Counted from the stretch's first letter, positions 10,322-18,843 are shown. The stretch is DNA of 52,444 bases from Patescibacteria group bacterium (GCA_028696995.1 JAQVFY010000003.1:9787-62230); one strand, 5' to 3'. The notes: a model not told the origin generated them from the sequence alone. Numbers and translations: made by a program.

Positions 10322-10747
10322 ATGAATTTATTCAAAAAAAACAAAGTTAATTCTTATAAAATTTCTCCTCAAGATGAAGATGATTATAAATCTTTTTCTT
10401 GGGCTGAAGAAGAATTGGCCGAAGGGCAATTATTGGTTGATGTTTATCAAACTTCTGATCAAATAATTGTTAAGTCTACTATTTCTGGTGTTAAACCGGA
10501 GAATTTATTTATTTCTTTAAACAAAGATATTTTAACTATTAAAGGTAAAAGAGAGCCAGATAGTTTAATTAGTCAGGCCGAGTGTTTACTACAAGAATGT
10601 TATTGGGGGTCTTTTTCTCGAACTCTAATTTTACCAGAAGAAGTAAATAATAAAAAAATGGAGGCGGTTTTAGAAAATGGAGTTTTGACTATTTCTTTAG
10701 AGAAAATTTATAAGGATCAAAAGATTAAAATAAAAATTAAATCTTAA
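10322..10747 (+). CDS. Hsp20/alpha-crystallin family small heat shock protein
   Basis: 141 aa; QIIVKSTISGVKPENLFISLNKDILTIKGKRE...ENGVLTISLEK. Confidence 0.93.
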   Translation: MNLFKKNKVNSYKISPQDEDDYKSFSWAEEELAEGQLLVDVYQTSDQIIVKSTISGVKPENLFISLNKDILTIKGKREPDSLISQAECLLQECYWGSFSRTLILPEEVNNKKMEAVLENGVLTISLEKIYKDQKIKIKIKS

Positions 10748-10754
10748 CTTTATT

Positions 10755-10967
10755 ATGGAAAAGATTTTTATTTTAATTGAATGGCAGGAAGATAAGGCTG
10801 TTTTGCAAGAAATTCTTAGTGAGCGTAAAGTTTTATGGTCTAAAGAAGACTTGCCAACTGATATTAAAATTGGCGATAAAATAAGTTTTTTAATTTCTTT
10901 AGCTGGTAGTGATACGGAAAAAAGAAAGCAGTTTGCTAAAGATATTTTAAATGAAATATTAAGTTAA
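10755..10967 (+). CDS. Hypothetical protein
   Basis: 70 aa, tightly spaced after hsp20. Confidence 0.6.
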   Translation: MEKIFILIEWQEDKAVLQEILSERKVLWSKEDLPTDIKIGDKISFLISLAGSDTEKRKQFAKDILNEILS

Positions 10968-10989
10968 TGATTATATATTTAAATTTAGT

Positions 10990-12918
10990 ATGAAAGCAAA
11001 ATTAAAAAAAATAATATTTTGGGTAGTGGGCATATTTATAATTATGCTTATTTTTTTATTTATCAGCTCTTTAATTTTAGAAAAGAAATTTTCTGGAAAA
11101 ATTTATCGTCATATTTATATTAACGATATTGAGGTTTCAGGTTTGAGTCCGCAAGAGGCCGAAAGTTTGCTTTCTAAAAAAATTGATAATTTTAATAAAT
11201 CAGGTTTTAAAATAATTTTAAAAGATCGTGAAATTTCTTGGTTTAATTTAAGCTCTTCTTTTGAGCCTGATTTAGTTTTTCAGGAAGTTGTTTTTAATAT
11301 TAATAAGAGTATTAGTAGTGCTTATGCTATTTCTCGTCAGGGTAATTTTTCTGATTATTTTACTAGAATAAAATTATTATTTTTTAAGACTAAAATTAAA
11401 TTAGACTTTACTATTCAGGAGGATAATATTTTAAAAAATTTGCAAGAAAATTTTTCTGATTTAGAAAACCCAGCTCAGAACCCTCGTTTAGTTTTTAGAG
11501 AAGAGCTTCTTTCCGATAGTAAAATAAATGTCTTGTTTTTTATTGAGCCGGAAAATTCAGGTCAGAAGATAAATTATGATAAATTTTTAGCTGATTTTAA
11601 TAAAAATGTTAGTTTTTTAAAAAATGATAATATTTATTTGAATATAATCAATGATTATCCTGATTTTAAATTGGAAGATACTTTGGGATTGGAATTTGAG
11701 GCTGATAATTTATTAGATTTAGCTCCTTTTACTTTGCGAGATGATAAAAGTCAAAAAGAATTTAAAGTTGAATTTTTGGATTTTGCTCCTTGGCTTTATT
11801 TGGAGCCTCAATTCTCTGGTGATAAATTTATTGAAGCGCGAGTAGCTTTAGATCCAGAAAAAGTACAGAAATATTTAGAGGAAGTTGTTAAACCCGAGGT
11901 TCAGCAAGAGGCGGTTCTTCCTAGGTTTGAATTTCAAAATGGTCGGGTTACTTCTTTTGAGTCTGGTAAGGATGGATTAATTTTGAATCTGGAGCAAAGC
12001 TTTTTAAATATTAAACAAGCTTTTGATAATCGTGATATGAAACAGATTTATTTAGTATTAGATGTTGAACCCATAGAAAGCGTAGGCAATGTTAATGATT
12101 TGGGTATTAAGGAGATTATTGGAACAGGTCATTCTAATTTTGCTGGATCTCCCACTAATAGACGACATAATATTAAGGTGGGGGCTAGTAAGCTTCATGG
12201 TCTGATAATAAAACCAGATGAAGAATTTTCTTTAGTTCAAGCTTTGGGAGTAGTTGATGGTAGTACCGGATATTTAACGGAGTTGGTGATTAAGGGAAAC
12301 AAAACTATTCCCGAATATGGCGGAGGACTTTGCCAAATTGCCACTACTATGTTTCGTGGAGCATTGGCTACTGGATTGCCGATTACTGAAAGGCGAAATC
12401 ATTCTTATCGAGTTTCGTATTATGAGCCAGCTGGAACTGATGCGACTGTTTATACTCCTCGTCCTGATTTAAAATTTAAAAATGATACTGGTAATAATAT
12501 TTTAATTCAGGCTCGCTTTGAAGGTTATAATGATATTTATTTTGATTTCTGGGGGCGTTCAGATGGACGAACGGCCACTACTACTTATCCGGTTATTTAT
12601 AATATTGTTAAACCTGGTCCAACCCAAATTATCGAAACAACTGATTTAAAACCAGGAGAAAAAAAATGTACCGAAAGTGCTCACTCTGGGGCCGATGCTT
12701 ATTTTGATTATACCGTTGTTTATAATCCTGGTCTAGAAAATGAGAATAAGGTGGAAAATAGATTTTATTCTAAGTATGTTCCTTGGCGAGAGGTTTGTTT
12801 ATTGGGAGTAGAACCAAAAGATGAAAATAGTACTAGTACTGATAGCGTTGTTGGCGAAGAGTCTAAAGAGGAGGGGGCTTCTAGTACTTCTAGCAGTACA
12901 TCGGTTTTAAGTGAATAA
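10990..12918 (+). CDS. VanW family protein with peptidoglycan-binding-like N-terminal domains
   Basis: N-terminal TM; NRRHNIKVGASKLHGLIIKPDEEFSL...GGGLCQIATTMFRGAL...RRNHSYRVSYY typical of VanW. Confidence 0.92.
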   Translation: MKAKLKKIIFWVVGIFIIMLIFLFISSLILEKKFSGKIYRHIYINDIEVSGLSPQEAESLLSKKIDNFNKSGFKIILKDREISWFNLSSSFEPDLVFQEVVFNINKSISSAYAISRQGNFSDYFTRIKLLFFKTKIKLDFTIQEDNILKNLQENFSDLENPAQNPRLVFREELLSDSKINVLFFIEPENSGQKINYDKFLADFNKNVSFLKNDNIYLNIINDYPDFKLEDTLGLEFEADNLLDLAPFTLRDDKSQKEFKVEFLDFAPWLYLEPQFSGDKFIEARVALDPEKVQKYLEEVVKPEVQQEAVLPRFEFQNGRVTSFESGKDGLILNLEQSFLNIKQAFDNRDMKQIYLVLDVEPIESVGNVNDLGIKEIIGTGHSNFAGSPTNRRHNIKVGASKLHGLIIKPDEEFSLVQALGVVDGSTGYLTELVIKGNKTIPEYGGGLCQIATTMFRGALATGLPITERRNHSYRVSYYEPAGTDATVYTPRPDLKFKNDTGNNILIQARFEGYNDIYFDFWGRSDGRTATTTYPVIYNIVKPGPTQIIETTDLKPGEKKCTESAHSGADAYFDYTVVYNPGLENENKVENRFYSKYVPWREVCLLGVEPKDENSTSTDSVVGEESKEEGASSTSSSTSVLSE

Positions 12919-13019
12919 AAGAAGTAGAGATTATAAATAGGTTTTTGGGAAAAAATAAAAAAAGCAGGTATTTACATATCCGCTTTTCTGATTTAATTAA
13001 TATTTAATATATTTTTTAT

Positions 13020-13158
13020 AAAAAAACCGACTTAAGCGGGATAGGCAAGAAAATTTCTTTTAGTAATTTTGAAGCCTTAGCCTCCAAACCCTGAAAGAAA
13101 GTCCCATGCTTGTCGTGCCTGGCCCGCTTAAATCGGTTTTTAATTTTTAAAACATAAC
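13020..13158 (-). ncRNA. Candidate structured small RNA, family unrecognised
   Basis: Closing helix CCGATTTAAGCGGG/CCCGCTTAAGTCGG, inner helices AGGCA/TGCCT and TTTCTTT/AAAGAAA, apical GAGGC-TAAG-GCTTC hairpin, terminal U tract, consensus minus-strand promoter at 13164-13192. Confidence 0.7.
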
Positions 13159-13163
13159 TATTT

Positions 13164-13192
13164 ATTATAGCAGATAAATAAAAAAATGTCAA
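13164..13192 (-). promoter_or_regulatory. Consensus sigma70 promoter for the small RNA
   Basis: Minus strand TTGACA-N17-TATAAT, exact consensus hexamers. Confidence 0.85.
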
Positions 13193-13223
13193 TAGTTATC
13201 AGTAAATTGACATTTTAGCTATA

Positions 13224-13249
13224 AAACCCTTTATTTACAGGGGTTTTTG
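13224..13249 (-). terminator. tsaD terminator
   Basis: Minus strand AAACCCC...AAGGGTTTT hairpin just after the tsaD stop. Confidence 0.6.
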
Positions 13250-13253
13250 TTTA

Positions 13254-14297
13254 TTAGGATAAATTTAAATTAGAGTTAATTTTTATCTTCTTATAATTTT
13301 TTATATTTTTTTTATTGTATAAAAAGTGGTAAATTCCGGCCAAGGCGATCATCGTGGCATTATCTCCGGTGTATTTAAGTGAGGGATAGACTAGGTTAAT
13401 ATTTTTAAATTCTTGTTTTATCTTTTTTTCAAGCTCTTCTTTCAATTTCATATTGGCTGAAACTCCACCAACTAGAACAATGGTTTTGACTTGGTATTTT
13501 TTGATGGCCTTGATAGTTTTAAATATTAAAGTATCAATGACTGCTTTTTGAAAAGAATAACAGTATTGAGGAATTTTTTTCTTCCAATTTTTGTCTTTTT
13601 TTAATTTGTATAGTAGAGCTGTTTTTAGCCCGGAAAAGGAAAAATTTAAATTTGGTGAACCTAACATTGGACGAGGTAGTTCTATTTCTACCGGATTCTT
13701 GTTTTCCTTTAAATATTTTTTAGCCATTTGAGAAATTATTGGTCCGCCCGGATAGCCGAGCCCCATCATTTTGGCAGCTTTATCAAAAGCTTCTCCGGCT
13801 GCATCGTCTAGGGTTTGCCCGATTATTTTGTATTTTAAATTTTTTTCCATTACAGCTAAAATATTATGACCTCCAGAGACAGTTAAAATCAGGGCTGGAA
13901 ATTTTATCTTTTTTTGATTTTCAATAAAGGCTGAATAAATGTGGCCTTCAATGTGGTTTATTGGTATAATTGGTTTTTGCCAAACTAAAGCCAGGGCCTT
14001 GGCTGTTTCACTGGCTGAAATTAGGGAGGTGATAAGTCCCGGCCCGGAAGTTAGGGCAATAGCCGAAATATCAAGCGGTTTAATTTTGCTTTTTTTGAAG
14101 CATTCGTCAATGGTTGGGAGTATGGTTAGTACATGCTCGCGAGCAGCGATTTCTGGTACTACTCCACCGTACTTTTGGTGAATGGTTATTTGGGAAGAGA
14201 TGACGTCGGATAAAACTTTAAAATTCCCGGCATTATTAAATTTTATAATAGAGGCGGCGCTTTCGTCGCAACTACTTTCTAGTCCTAATATATACAT
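13254..14297 (-). CDS. tsaD: tRNA N6-adenosine threonylcarbamoyltransferase
   Basis: MYILGLESSCDESAASI, NHIEGHIYSAF, GGVSANMKL. Likely start is the internal Met at 14297, not 14354. Confidence 0.94.
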   Translation of the reverse strand: MYILGLESSCDESAASIIKFNNAGNFKVLSDVISSQITIHQKYGGVVPEIAAREHVLTILPTIDECFKKSKIKPLDISAIALTSGPGLITSLISASETAKALALVWQKPIIPINHIEGHIYSAFIENQKKIKFPALILTVSGGHNILAVMEKNLKYKIIGQTLDDAAGEAFDKAAKMMGLGYPGGPIISQMAKKYLKENKNPVEIELPRPMLGSPNLNFSFSGLKTALLYKLKKDKNWKKKIPQYCYSFQKAVIDTLIFKTIKAIKKYQVKTIVLVGGVSANMKLKEELEKKIKQEFKNINLVYPSLKYTGDNATMIALAGIYHFLYNKKNIKNYKKIKINSNLNLS

Positions 14298-14347
14298 ATG
14301 AGTATATTTTAGCTGAACTTTTGTTTTTGAGCAAGTTATTAATTGTA

Positions 14348-14376
14348 TTGACAATTATTGAAAATAAATATAGAAT
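14348..14376 (+). promoter_or_regulatory. Promoter for tRNA-Glu
   Basis: TTGACA-N17-TAGAAT. Confidence 0.75.
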
Positions 14377-14419
14377 AAAAATACTTTTAGTGAAGGGCTA
14401 AAAGTATTTTATTTAAGTT

Positions 14420-14491
14420 GGCCCCTTCGTCTAGTGGTTAGGACACCAGGTTTTCATCCTGACAACAGGGGTTCGATTCCCCTAGGGGTCA
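14420..14491 (+). tRNA. tRNA-Glu(TTC)
   Basis: Acceptor GGCCCCT/AGGGGTC, anticodon loop TTTTCAT, T loop GTTCGATTC. Confidence 0.93.
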
Positions 14492-14509
14492 CAAAATTTG
14501 AACAATAAT

Positions 14510-14547
14510 AAAACATATCTTACTTAATGGGCGAGATATGTTTTTTT
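14510..14547 (+). terminator. tRNA-Glu terminator
   Basis: AACATATCT...AGATATGTTTTTTT hairpin plus T tract. Confidence 0.75.
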
Positions 14548-14556
14548 ATTAGGTAA

Positions 14557-14588
14557 TAAAAAAACAAAGGCTCCTTTTGGAGCCTTTG
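14557..14588 (-). terminator. Micro-gene terminator
   Basis: Minus strand AAAGGCTCC-AAAA-GGAGCCTTT then GTTTTTTT. Confidence 0.85.
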
Positions 14589-14606
14589 GCATTTTACAGT
14601 TCTTAC

Positions 14607-14675
14607 TTACCGGCCGGGCATGTTTTTTTGTTGGTTTAGCATTTGCGGTGCTCCGCGGTTTCTGTTTTGCTTCAT
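14607..14675 (-). CDS. Candidate 22-aa microprotein MKQNRNRGAPQMLNQQKNMPGR
   Basis: ATG at 14675, stop TAA at 14609-14607, SD AAGGAGG at 14690-14684 (8-nt spacer), own promoter and terminator. Confidence 0.65.
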   Translation of the reverse strand: MKQNRNRGAPQMLNQQKNMPGR

Positions 14676-14723
14676 TGTTTGGTCCTCCTTGTTTTTGGTC
14701 ATCACATGATGACCATTATTTAT

Positions 14724-14752
14724 ATTATATCAAATAATATTAAGTTTATCAA
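14724..14752 (-). promoter_or_regulatory. Promoter for the 22-aa micro-gene
   Basis: Minus strand TTGATA-N17-TATAAT. Confidence 0.8.
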
Positions 14753-14803
14753 CACTTTTTGGCTGTATAATATTTAGCTCTTATTTCAAACGATTATTTT
14801 GCT

Positions 14804-15865
14804 TTATTTACCAATCAAAAAATTACAAATATCACCATCTTTAACGATATAATCCTTCCCTTCAGTTTTTATCCAGCCAAGCTCTTTAGCCCGATTTTCA
14901 CTACCCGCTTCAATAAATTTTTCCCAATTGATTACCTCAGCCCTGATAAAACCTTTTTCAAAATCAGTATGAATTTCTCTTGCCGCCTGGGGAGCTTTAC
15001 TCCCTTTCTTTATTGTCCAAGCTCTAGTTTCATCTTTTCCAGTGGTAAAAAAAGTTTCTAGTCCCAGTAGTTTATAAGAGGAATAAATTAATTTATCTAA
15101 ACCACTTTTAGCTATGCCCAGTTCTTTTAAATATTCTTCTTGCTCTTCTTCGGGCAAGGAAGCAATTTCTTCCTCTATTTTAACATTAATTTTAATTATT
15201 TCTCCATCCCAGGGAAAATCATCGGCTTTTTCGGGTTCATCAGAATTTAAGGCGTAAATTATTGGTTTTATAGTTAATAAGTTTAAGCTTTTAATAAAAG
15301 GCAAATCATTTTCTTTAAAGTTTAAACTTCTAACAGCTTGACCCTCTTCTAATGTTTTTTGTATTTTTTCTAAAATTTCTTTTTGCTTTAAGGCTTCTTT
15401 AGTGTTGCTTTTTATTTCTTTATTAATTTTTTCCAATCTTTTTTCAATAGTTTTTAGATCAGCAAAGATGAGCTCCATGCTGATTGTTTCTTGGTCGTTT
15501 ATTGGATTTATTTTACCTTCAATATGAATAACATTTTCGTCTTTAAAATCACGAATGACTTCGCAAATAGCATCACATTCTCGGATATGAGATAAAAATT
15601 GATTGCCTAGACCCTCTCCCTCATGAGCTCCTTTTACTAGGCCGGCAATATCGGTAAATTCGATGAAGGTCGGAATAATTTTGGCTGGTTGAGATATTTC
15701 AGCAATTTTTTCTAAACGCTTATCGGGAACCTTAACAACACCAACGTTAGGATCGATGGTGCAAAAAGGGTAATTAGCTGCTTCTACTTTTTTCTTGGTT
15801 AAAATATTGAAAAGGGTTGATTTTCCGACATTGGGCAAACCAACAATTCCGATAGATAAGGCCAT
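14804..15865 (-). CDS. ychF: Redox-regulated ATPase/GTPase YchF
   Basis: GIVGLPNVGKSTLFN, FTDIAGLVKGAHEGEGLGNQFLSHIRECDAI. Confidence 0.96.
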   Translation of the reverse strand: MALSIGIVGLPNVGKSTLFNILTKKKVEAANYPFCTIDPNVGVVKVPDKRLEKIAEISQPAKIIPTFIEFTDIAGLVKGAHEGEGLGNQFLSHIRECDAICEVIRDFKDENVIHIEGKINPINDQETISMELIFADLKTIEKRLEKINKEIKSNTKEALKQKEILEKIQKTLEEGQAVRSLNFKENDLPFIKSLNLLTIKPIIYALNSDEPEKADDFPWDGEIIKINVKIEEEIASLPEEEQEEYLKELGIAKSGLDKLIYSSYKLLGLETFFTTGKDETRAWTIKKGSKAPQAAREIHTDFEKGFIRAEVINWEKFIEAGSENRAKELGWIKTEGKDYIVKDGDICNFLIGK

Positions 15866-15933
15866 ATAATTGATTTAAGTTTTATGTTATGAGTTTATAT
15901 TATTTTTTTTAAAATGGCAATTATTTGATATAC

Positions 15934-15963
15934 TTGACACCCTCAGGGGGTGTTTGCTATAAT
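15934..15963 (+). promoter_or_regulatory. Promoter with embedded CsoR-type operator palindrome
   Basis: TTGACA-N18-TATAAT overlapping ACACCC-TCAGG-GGGTGT (15937-15953). Confidence 0.75.
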
Positions 15964-15994
15964 AATAATATAATCTTAAAATAACAATAAAAAT

Positions 15995-16237
15995 ATGCGT
16001 AGTATTGAACAAAGAATAAATATATTAATCGGACAGTTGGAGGGAGTTAAAAAAATGCTAAATAGTAAAAATAATAATTGTTTTGATTCCGTTATCCAAT
16101 TAAAAGCTATTAAATCTAGTATTTCTTCTTTAATGGATAGAGTTTTAGAAGAAGAATTTAATACATGCTTTTTAAAAGAGTGTCCGAGTAATAAAGAAAA
16201 AGTTAAGAAAATTTTTTCTGAAGTTTTAAAAAAATAA
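15995..16237 (+). CDS. Metal-sensing transcriptional repressor, CsoR/RcnR (DUF156) family
   Basis: 80 aa; RINILIGQLEGVKKML...CFDSVIQLKAIKSSISSLMDRVLEEEFNTC. Confidence 0.88.
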   Translation: MRSIEQRINILIGQLEGVKKMLNSKNNNCFDSVIQLKAIKSSISSLMDRVLEEEFNTCFLKECPSNKEKVKKIFSEVLKK

Positions 16238-16310
16238 ATAAAAATAATTAAACTTATTTAAAATAATTTTTGAAAAATAAAGCAAAATATTTTGAATAAG
16301 TAATAATTTT

Positions 16311-16646
16311 ATGAGTAAAGCTCTAGATGTTAGTAAGGATAATTTTTCAGCCGAAGTTTTGGAGGAAAAAATTCCAGTTTTAGTGGATTTTTGGGCTCCT
16401 TGGTGCATGCCTTGTAAAATGATGTCACCAATTTTAGACGAATTAGCAATTGATTTAGCTGGTAAGGTTAAGATTGCGAAAGTTGATACCAGTGATGCCA
16501 ATAATCAAGAGTTGGCTCAAAAATATGAAATTCAAAGCATCCCTAATATGAAATTATTTAAAGATGGGGCTGTTATAGCTGAATTTGTTGGAATGCGTTC
16601 TAAAGACGCTTTAAAAAATGATATTTCTGCTCATTTAAATAATTAA
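16311..16646 (+). CDS. trxA: Thioredoxin (CMPC active site)
   Basis: VLVDFWAPWCMPCKMMSPILDELA, YEIQSIPNMKLFKDG. Confidence 0.93.
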   Translation: MSKALDVSKDNFSAEVLEEKIPVLVDFWAPWCMPCKMMSPILDELAIDLAGKVKIAKVDTSDANNQELAQKYEIQSIPNMKLFKDGAVIAEFVGMRSKDALKNDISAHLNN

Positions 16647-16656
16647 TTAAAAAAAT

Positions 16657-17886
16657 ATGTCAGTTTTTCAAAACATTGTTAGTCGTTTAAGTGATTTAAA
16701 AGGCTTGATGAAATTAAAAGAAGACGAAATAAAATATCTTTTAGAACCACAAAAAATTTCCAGTGCCACTTTGAAAGTCGACGGTAAAAAGTTTCCTGCC
16801 TGGAGGATTATTTCCAATCAGGCTTTAGGTCCGGGAAAGGGCGGTGTTCGTTTTCACCCCGGTGTTTGTGAGGATGAGGTTAAATCTTTAGCTTTTTGGA
16901 TGAGTTTAAAAAATTCCTTACTAGGACTTCCTTATGGTGGGGCCAAGGGTGGGGTTCAATTTAACCCTAAAGAACATGATGAAATTTTTTTAGAAAAAGT
17001 GAGTCGAGCTTATATTGATTCTTTCTATAAAGTTTTAGGGCAGGATAAGGATATTCCAGCTCCTGATGTTTATACCAATTCACAGACTATGGCTTGGATG
17101 CTCGATCAATATGAAAAAAATATTGGCGAACATCAAGCAGGAATGATTACTGGCAAGCCAGTAGAGCTAGGGGGAATTACTTTACGCAGTGATGCTACCG
17201 CTAAAGGAGCTTATTTTGTTATTTCAGAATTAACTAAAACTTTAGGTATAGAAGATAAAGAATTAACTGTTGCAATTCAAGGTTTTGGTAACGCGGGTTT
17301 AAATATTGCTAAAATGATGTATGATGGTAATTTTAAAATTGTGGCCGTCAATGATAGTAAGGGGGGTATTTATAATCAGGCCGGAATAAATATCACTGAG
17401 CTAGTTAAATTTAAAGAAGAATATGGAGTTGTTTCTGCTTTTTCTGATCACCAGGCTATTTCTAATGATGAATTATTAGAATCAGAAGTTGATATTTTAA
17501 TTTTAGGAGCTTTGGAAAATCAAATTACTAAAGAAAATGCCGAAAAGATTAAGGCTAAATATATAGTAGAGATTGCTAATGGACCAACTAGCTATGAGGC
17601 TGATAAAATTTTATTTGAAAAGGGAATAATTGTTGTCCCTGATATTTTGGCTAATGCCGGAGGAGTTTTGGTGAGCTATTTCGAATGGAGTCAAAACAGA
17701 ACAGGCAACATTTTAGATGAAGAGTATTTGGTTAAATTGTTTAAGAATAAAATGGTTCAATCTTTTCATAATGTTTATAATAAATATTTAGATTTTGATA
17801 AGAAAATTGATCTTCGTACCTCAGCTTATATTATAGCTTTAGATAAAATTATTAAAGCTGAAAAATTAAGAGGAAGAATGCGCTAA
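16657..17886 (+). CDS. gdhA: Glu/Leu/Phe/Val dehydrogenase (glutamate dehydrogenase family)
   Basis: GPGKGGVRFHPGV, GLPYGGAKGGVQFNPKE, AIQGFGNAGLNIA. Confidence 0.93.
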   Translation: MSVFQNIVSRLSDLKGLMKLKEDEIKYLLEPQKISSATLKVDGKKFPAWRIISNQALGPGKGGVRFHPGVCEDEVKSLAFWMSLKNSLLGLPYGGAKGGVQFNPKEHDEIFLEKVSRAYIDSFYKVLGQDKDIPAPDVYTNSQTMAWMLDQYEKNIGEHQAGMITGKPVELGGITLRSDATAKGAYFVISELTKTLGIEDKELTVAIQGFGNAGLNIAKMMYDGNFKIVAVNDSKGGIYNQAGINITELVKFKEEYGVVSAFSDHQAISNDELLESEVDILILGALENQITKENAEKIKAKYIVEIANGPTSYEADKILFEKGIIVVPDILANAGGVLVSYFEWSQNRTGNILDEEYLVKLFKNKMVQSFHNVYNKYLDFDKKIDLRTSAYIIALDKIIKAEKLRGRMR

Positions 17887-17913
17887 AATATATTTTATAA
17901 TTATTTTAATTTT

Positions 17914-18843
17914 ATGATTTACGATCTAATAATTATTGGTGCTGGACCAGCTGGTTTAACAGCTTCGATTTATGCTTCTCGTTATAAGATAAAGCATGTT
18001 ATAGTTGGAGAAATTCCCGGTGGTCTCATCTCTCAAGCTCATAATGTTTGTAATTTTCCAACTTATAAAGAAATTAGCGGTTTTGAATTGATGGAAAAAA
18101 TGAAAAATCATGTTGAGGCTCTTGGCGGTCAGATTATGAGCATGGAAAAAATTTCTCAAATTAAAAAAGATAATGTTATTTTTCAATTAAAAACAGAATC
18201 AGGAAAAACTTTAGAATCTAAAACTGTCTTATTGGCAACTGGTACTAAATATCGTAAATTAAATTTAGCCGATGAAACTCGTCTACTTGGTCGAGGGGTA
18301 GCTTATTGTGCTACTTGCGATGCTATGTTTTTTAAAGATAAAATTGTAGCAGTAGTAGGAGGGGGAAATAGTGCTATGACTGCAGCTTTGTATTTATCTG
18401 AAATAGTTCAAAAAGTTTATTTAATAGTTCGGGGTGATAAATTAAAGGGGGAAATGATTTGGGCTGATAATATTTTAGTTAATAAAAAAATAGAAGTTTT
18501 GTTTGGAACCAATGTTCTTAAATTAAATGGAGAGAATAAATTAGAATCTATAGAACTAGACAAAGAATTTGCCGGAAATAAAACTTTAGTTTTAGATGGA
18601 TTTTTTATAGAGATAGGAACCGAAGCCGATACTACTTTGGCTGATATGTTGGGAGTGAAATTAGATCGAGGTTATATTGTTGTTGATAGTCGACAAAAAA
18701 CTAACATTGATGGTTTATGGTCAGCTGGAGACATTACTACTGGTTCAGGTCTTTTTCGCCAAGTTATTACTGCTTGTAGTGAGGGAGCTGTGGCTACTTA
18801 TGATATTTTTTCTTATTTGCAAAAAAAGAAAGAAGGAAATTAA
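17914..18843 (+). CDS. trxB: Thioredoxin-disulfide reductase
   Basis: GAGPAGLTASIYASRY, YCATCDAMFF redox motif, GGGNSAMTAALYL. Confidence 0.94.
   Translation: MIYDLIIIGAGPAGLTASIYASRYKIKHVIVGEIPGGLISQAHNVCNFPTYKEISGFELMEKMKNHVEALGGQIMSMEKISQIKKDNVIFQLKTESGKTLESKTVLLATGTKYRKLNLADETRLLGRGVAYCATCDAMFFKDKIVAVVGGGNSAMTAALYLSEIVQKVYLIVRGDKLKGEMIWADNILVNKKIEVLFGTNVLKLNGENKLESIELDKEFAGNKTLVLDGFFIEIGTEADTTLADMLGVKLDRGYIVVDSRQKTNIDGLWSAGDITTGSGLFRQVITACSEGAVATYDIFSYLQKKKEGN

Noticed and set aside
10990-12918. VanW protein as an antibiotic-resistance gene
   Set aside because: VanW-domain proteins are widespread cell-envelope proteins; no van ligase or dehydrogenase genes nearby.
13080-13110. 15-codon ORF (MGLSFRVWRLRLQNY) inside the candidate small RNA
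   Set aside because: No SD, and the sequence is better explained by RNA helices.
14619-14708. Plus-strand 29-codon hydrophobic ORF (MFFCWFSICGAPRFLFCFIVWSSLFLVIT) opposite the micro-gene, resembling a type I toxin
   Set aside because: No SD or plus-strand promoter. The complement of Asn/Gln/Lys codons automatically gives hydrophobic codons, so the minus-strand ORF explains it.
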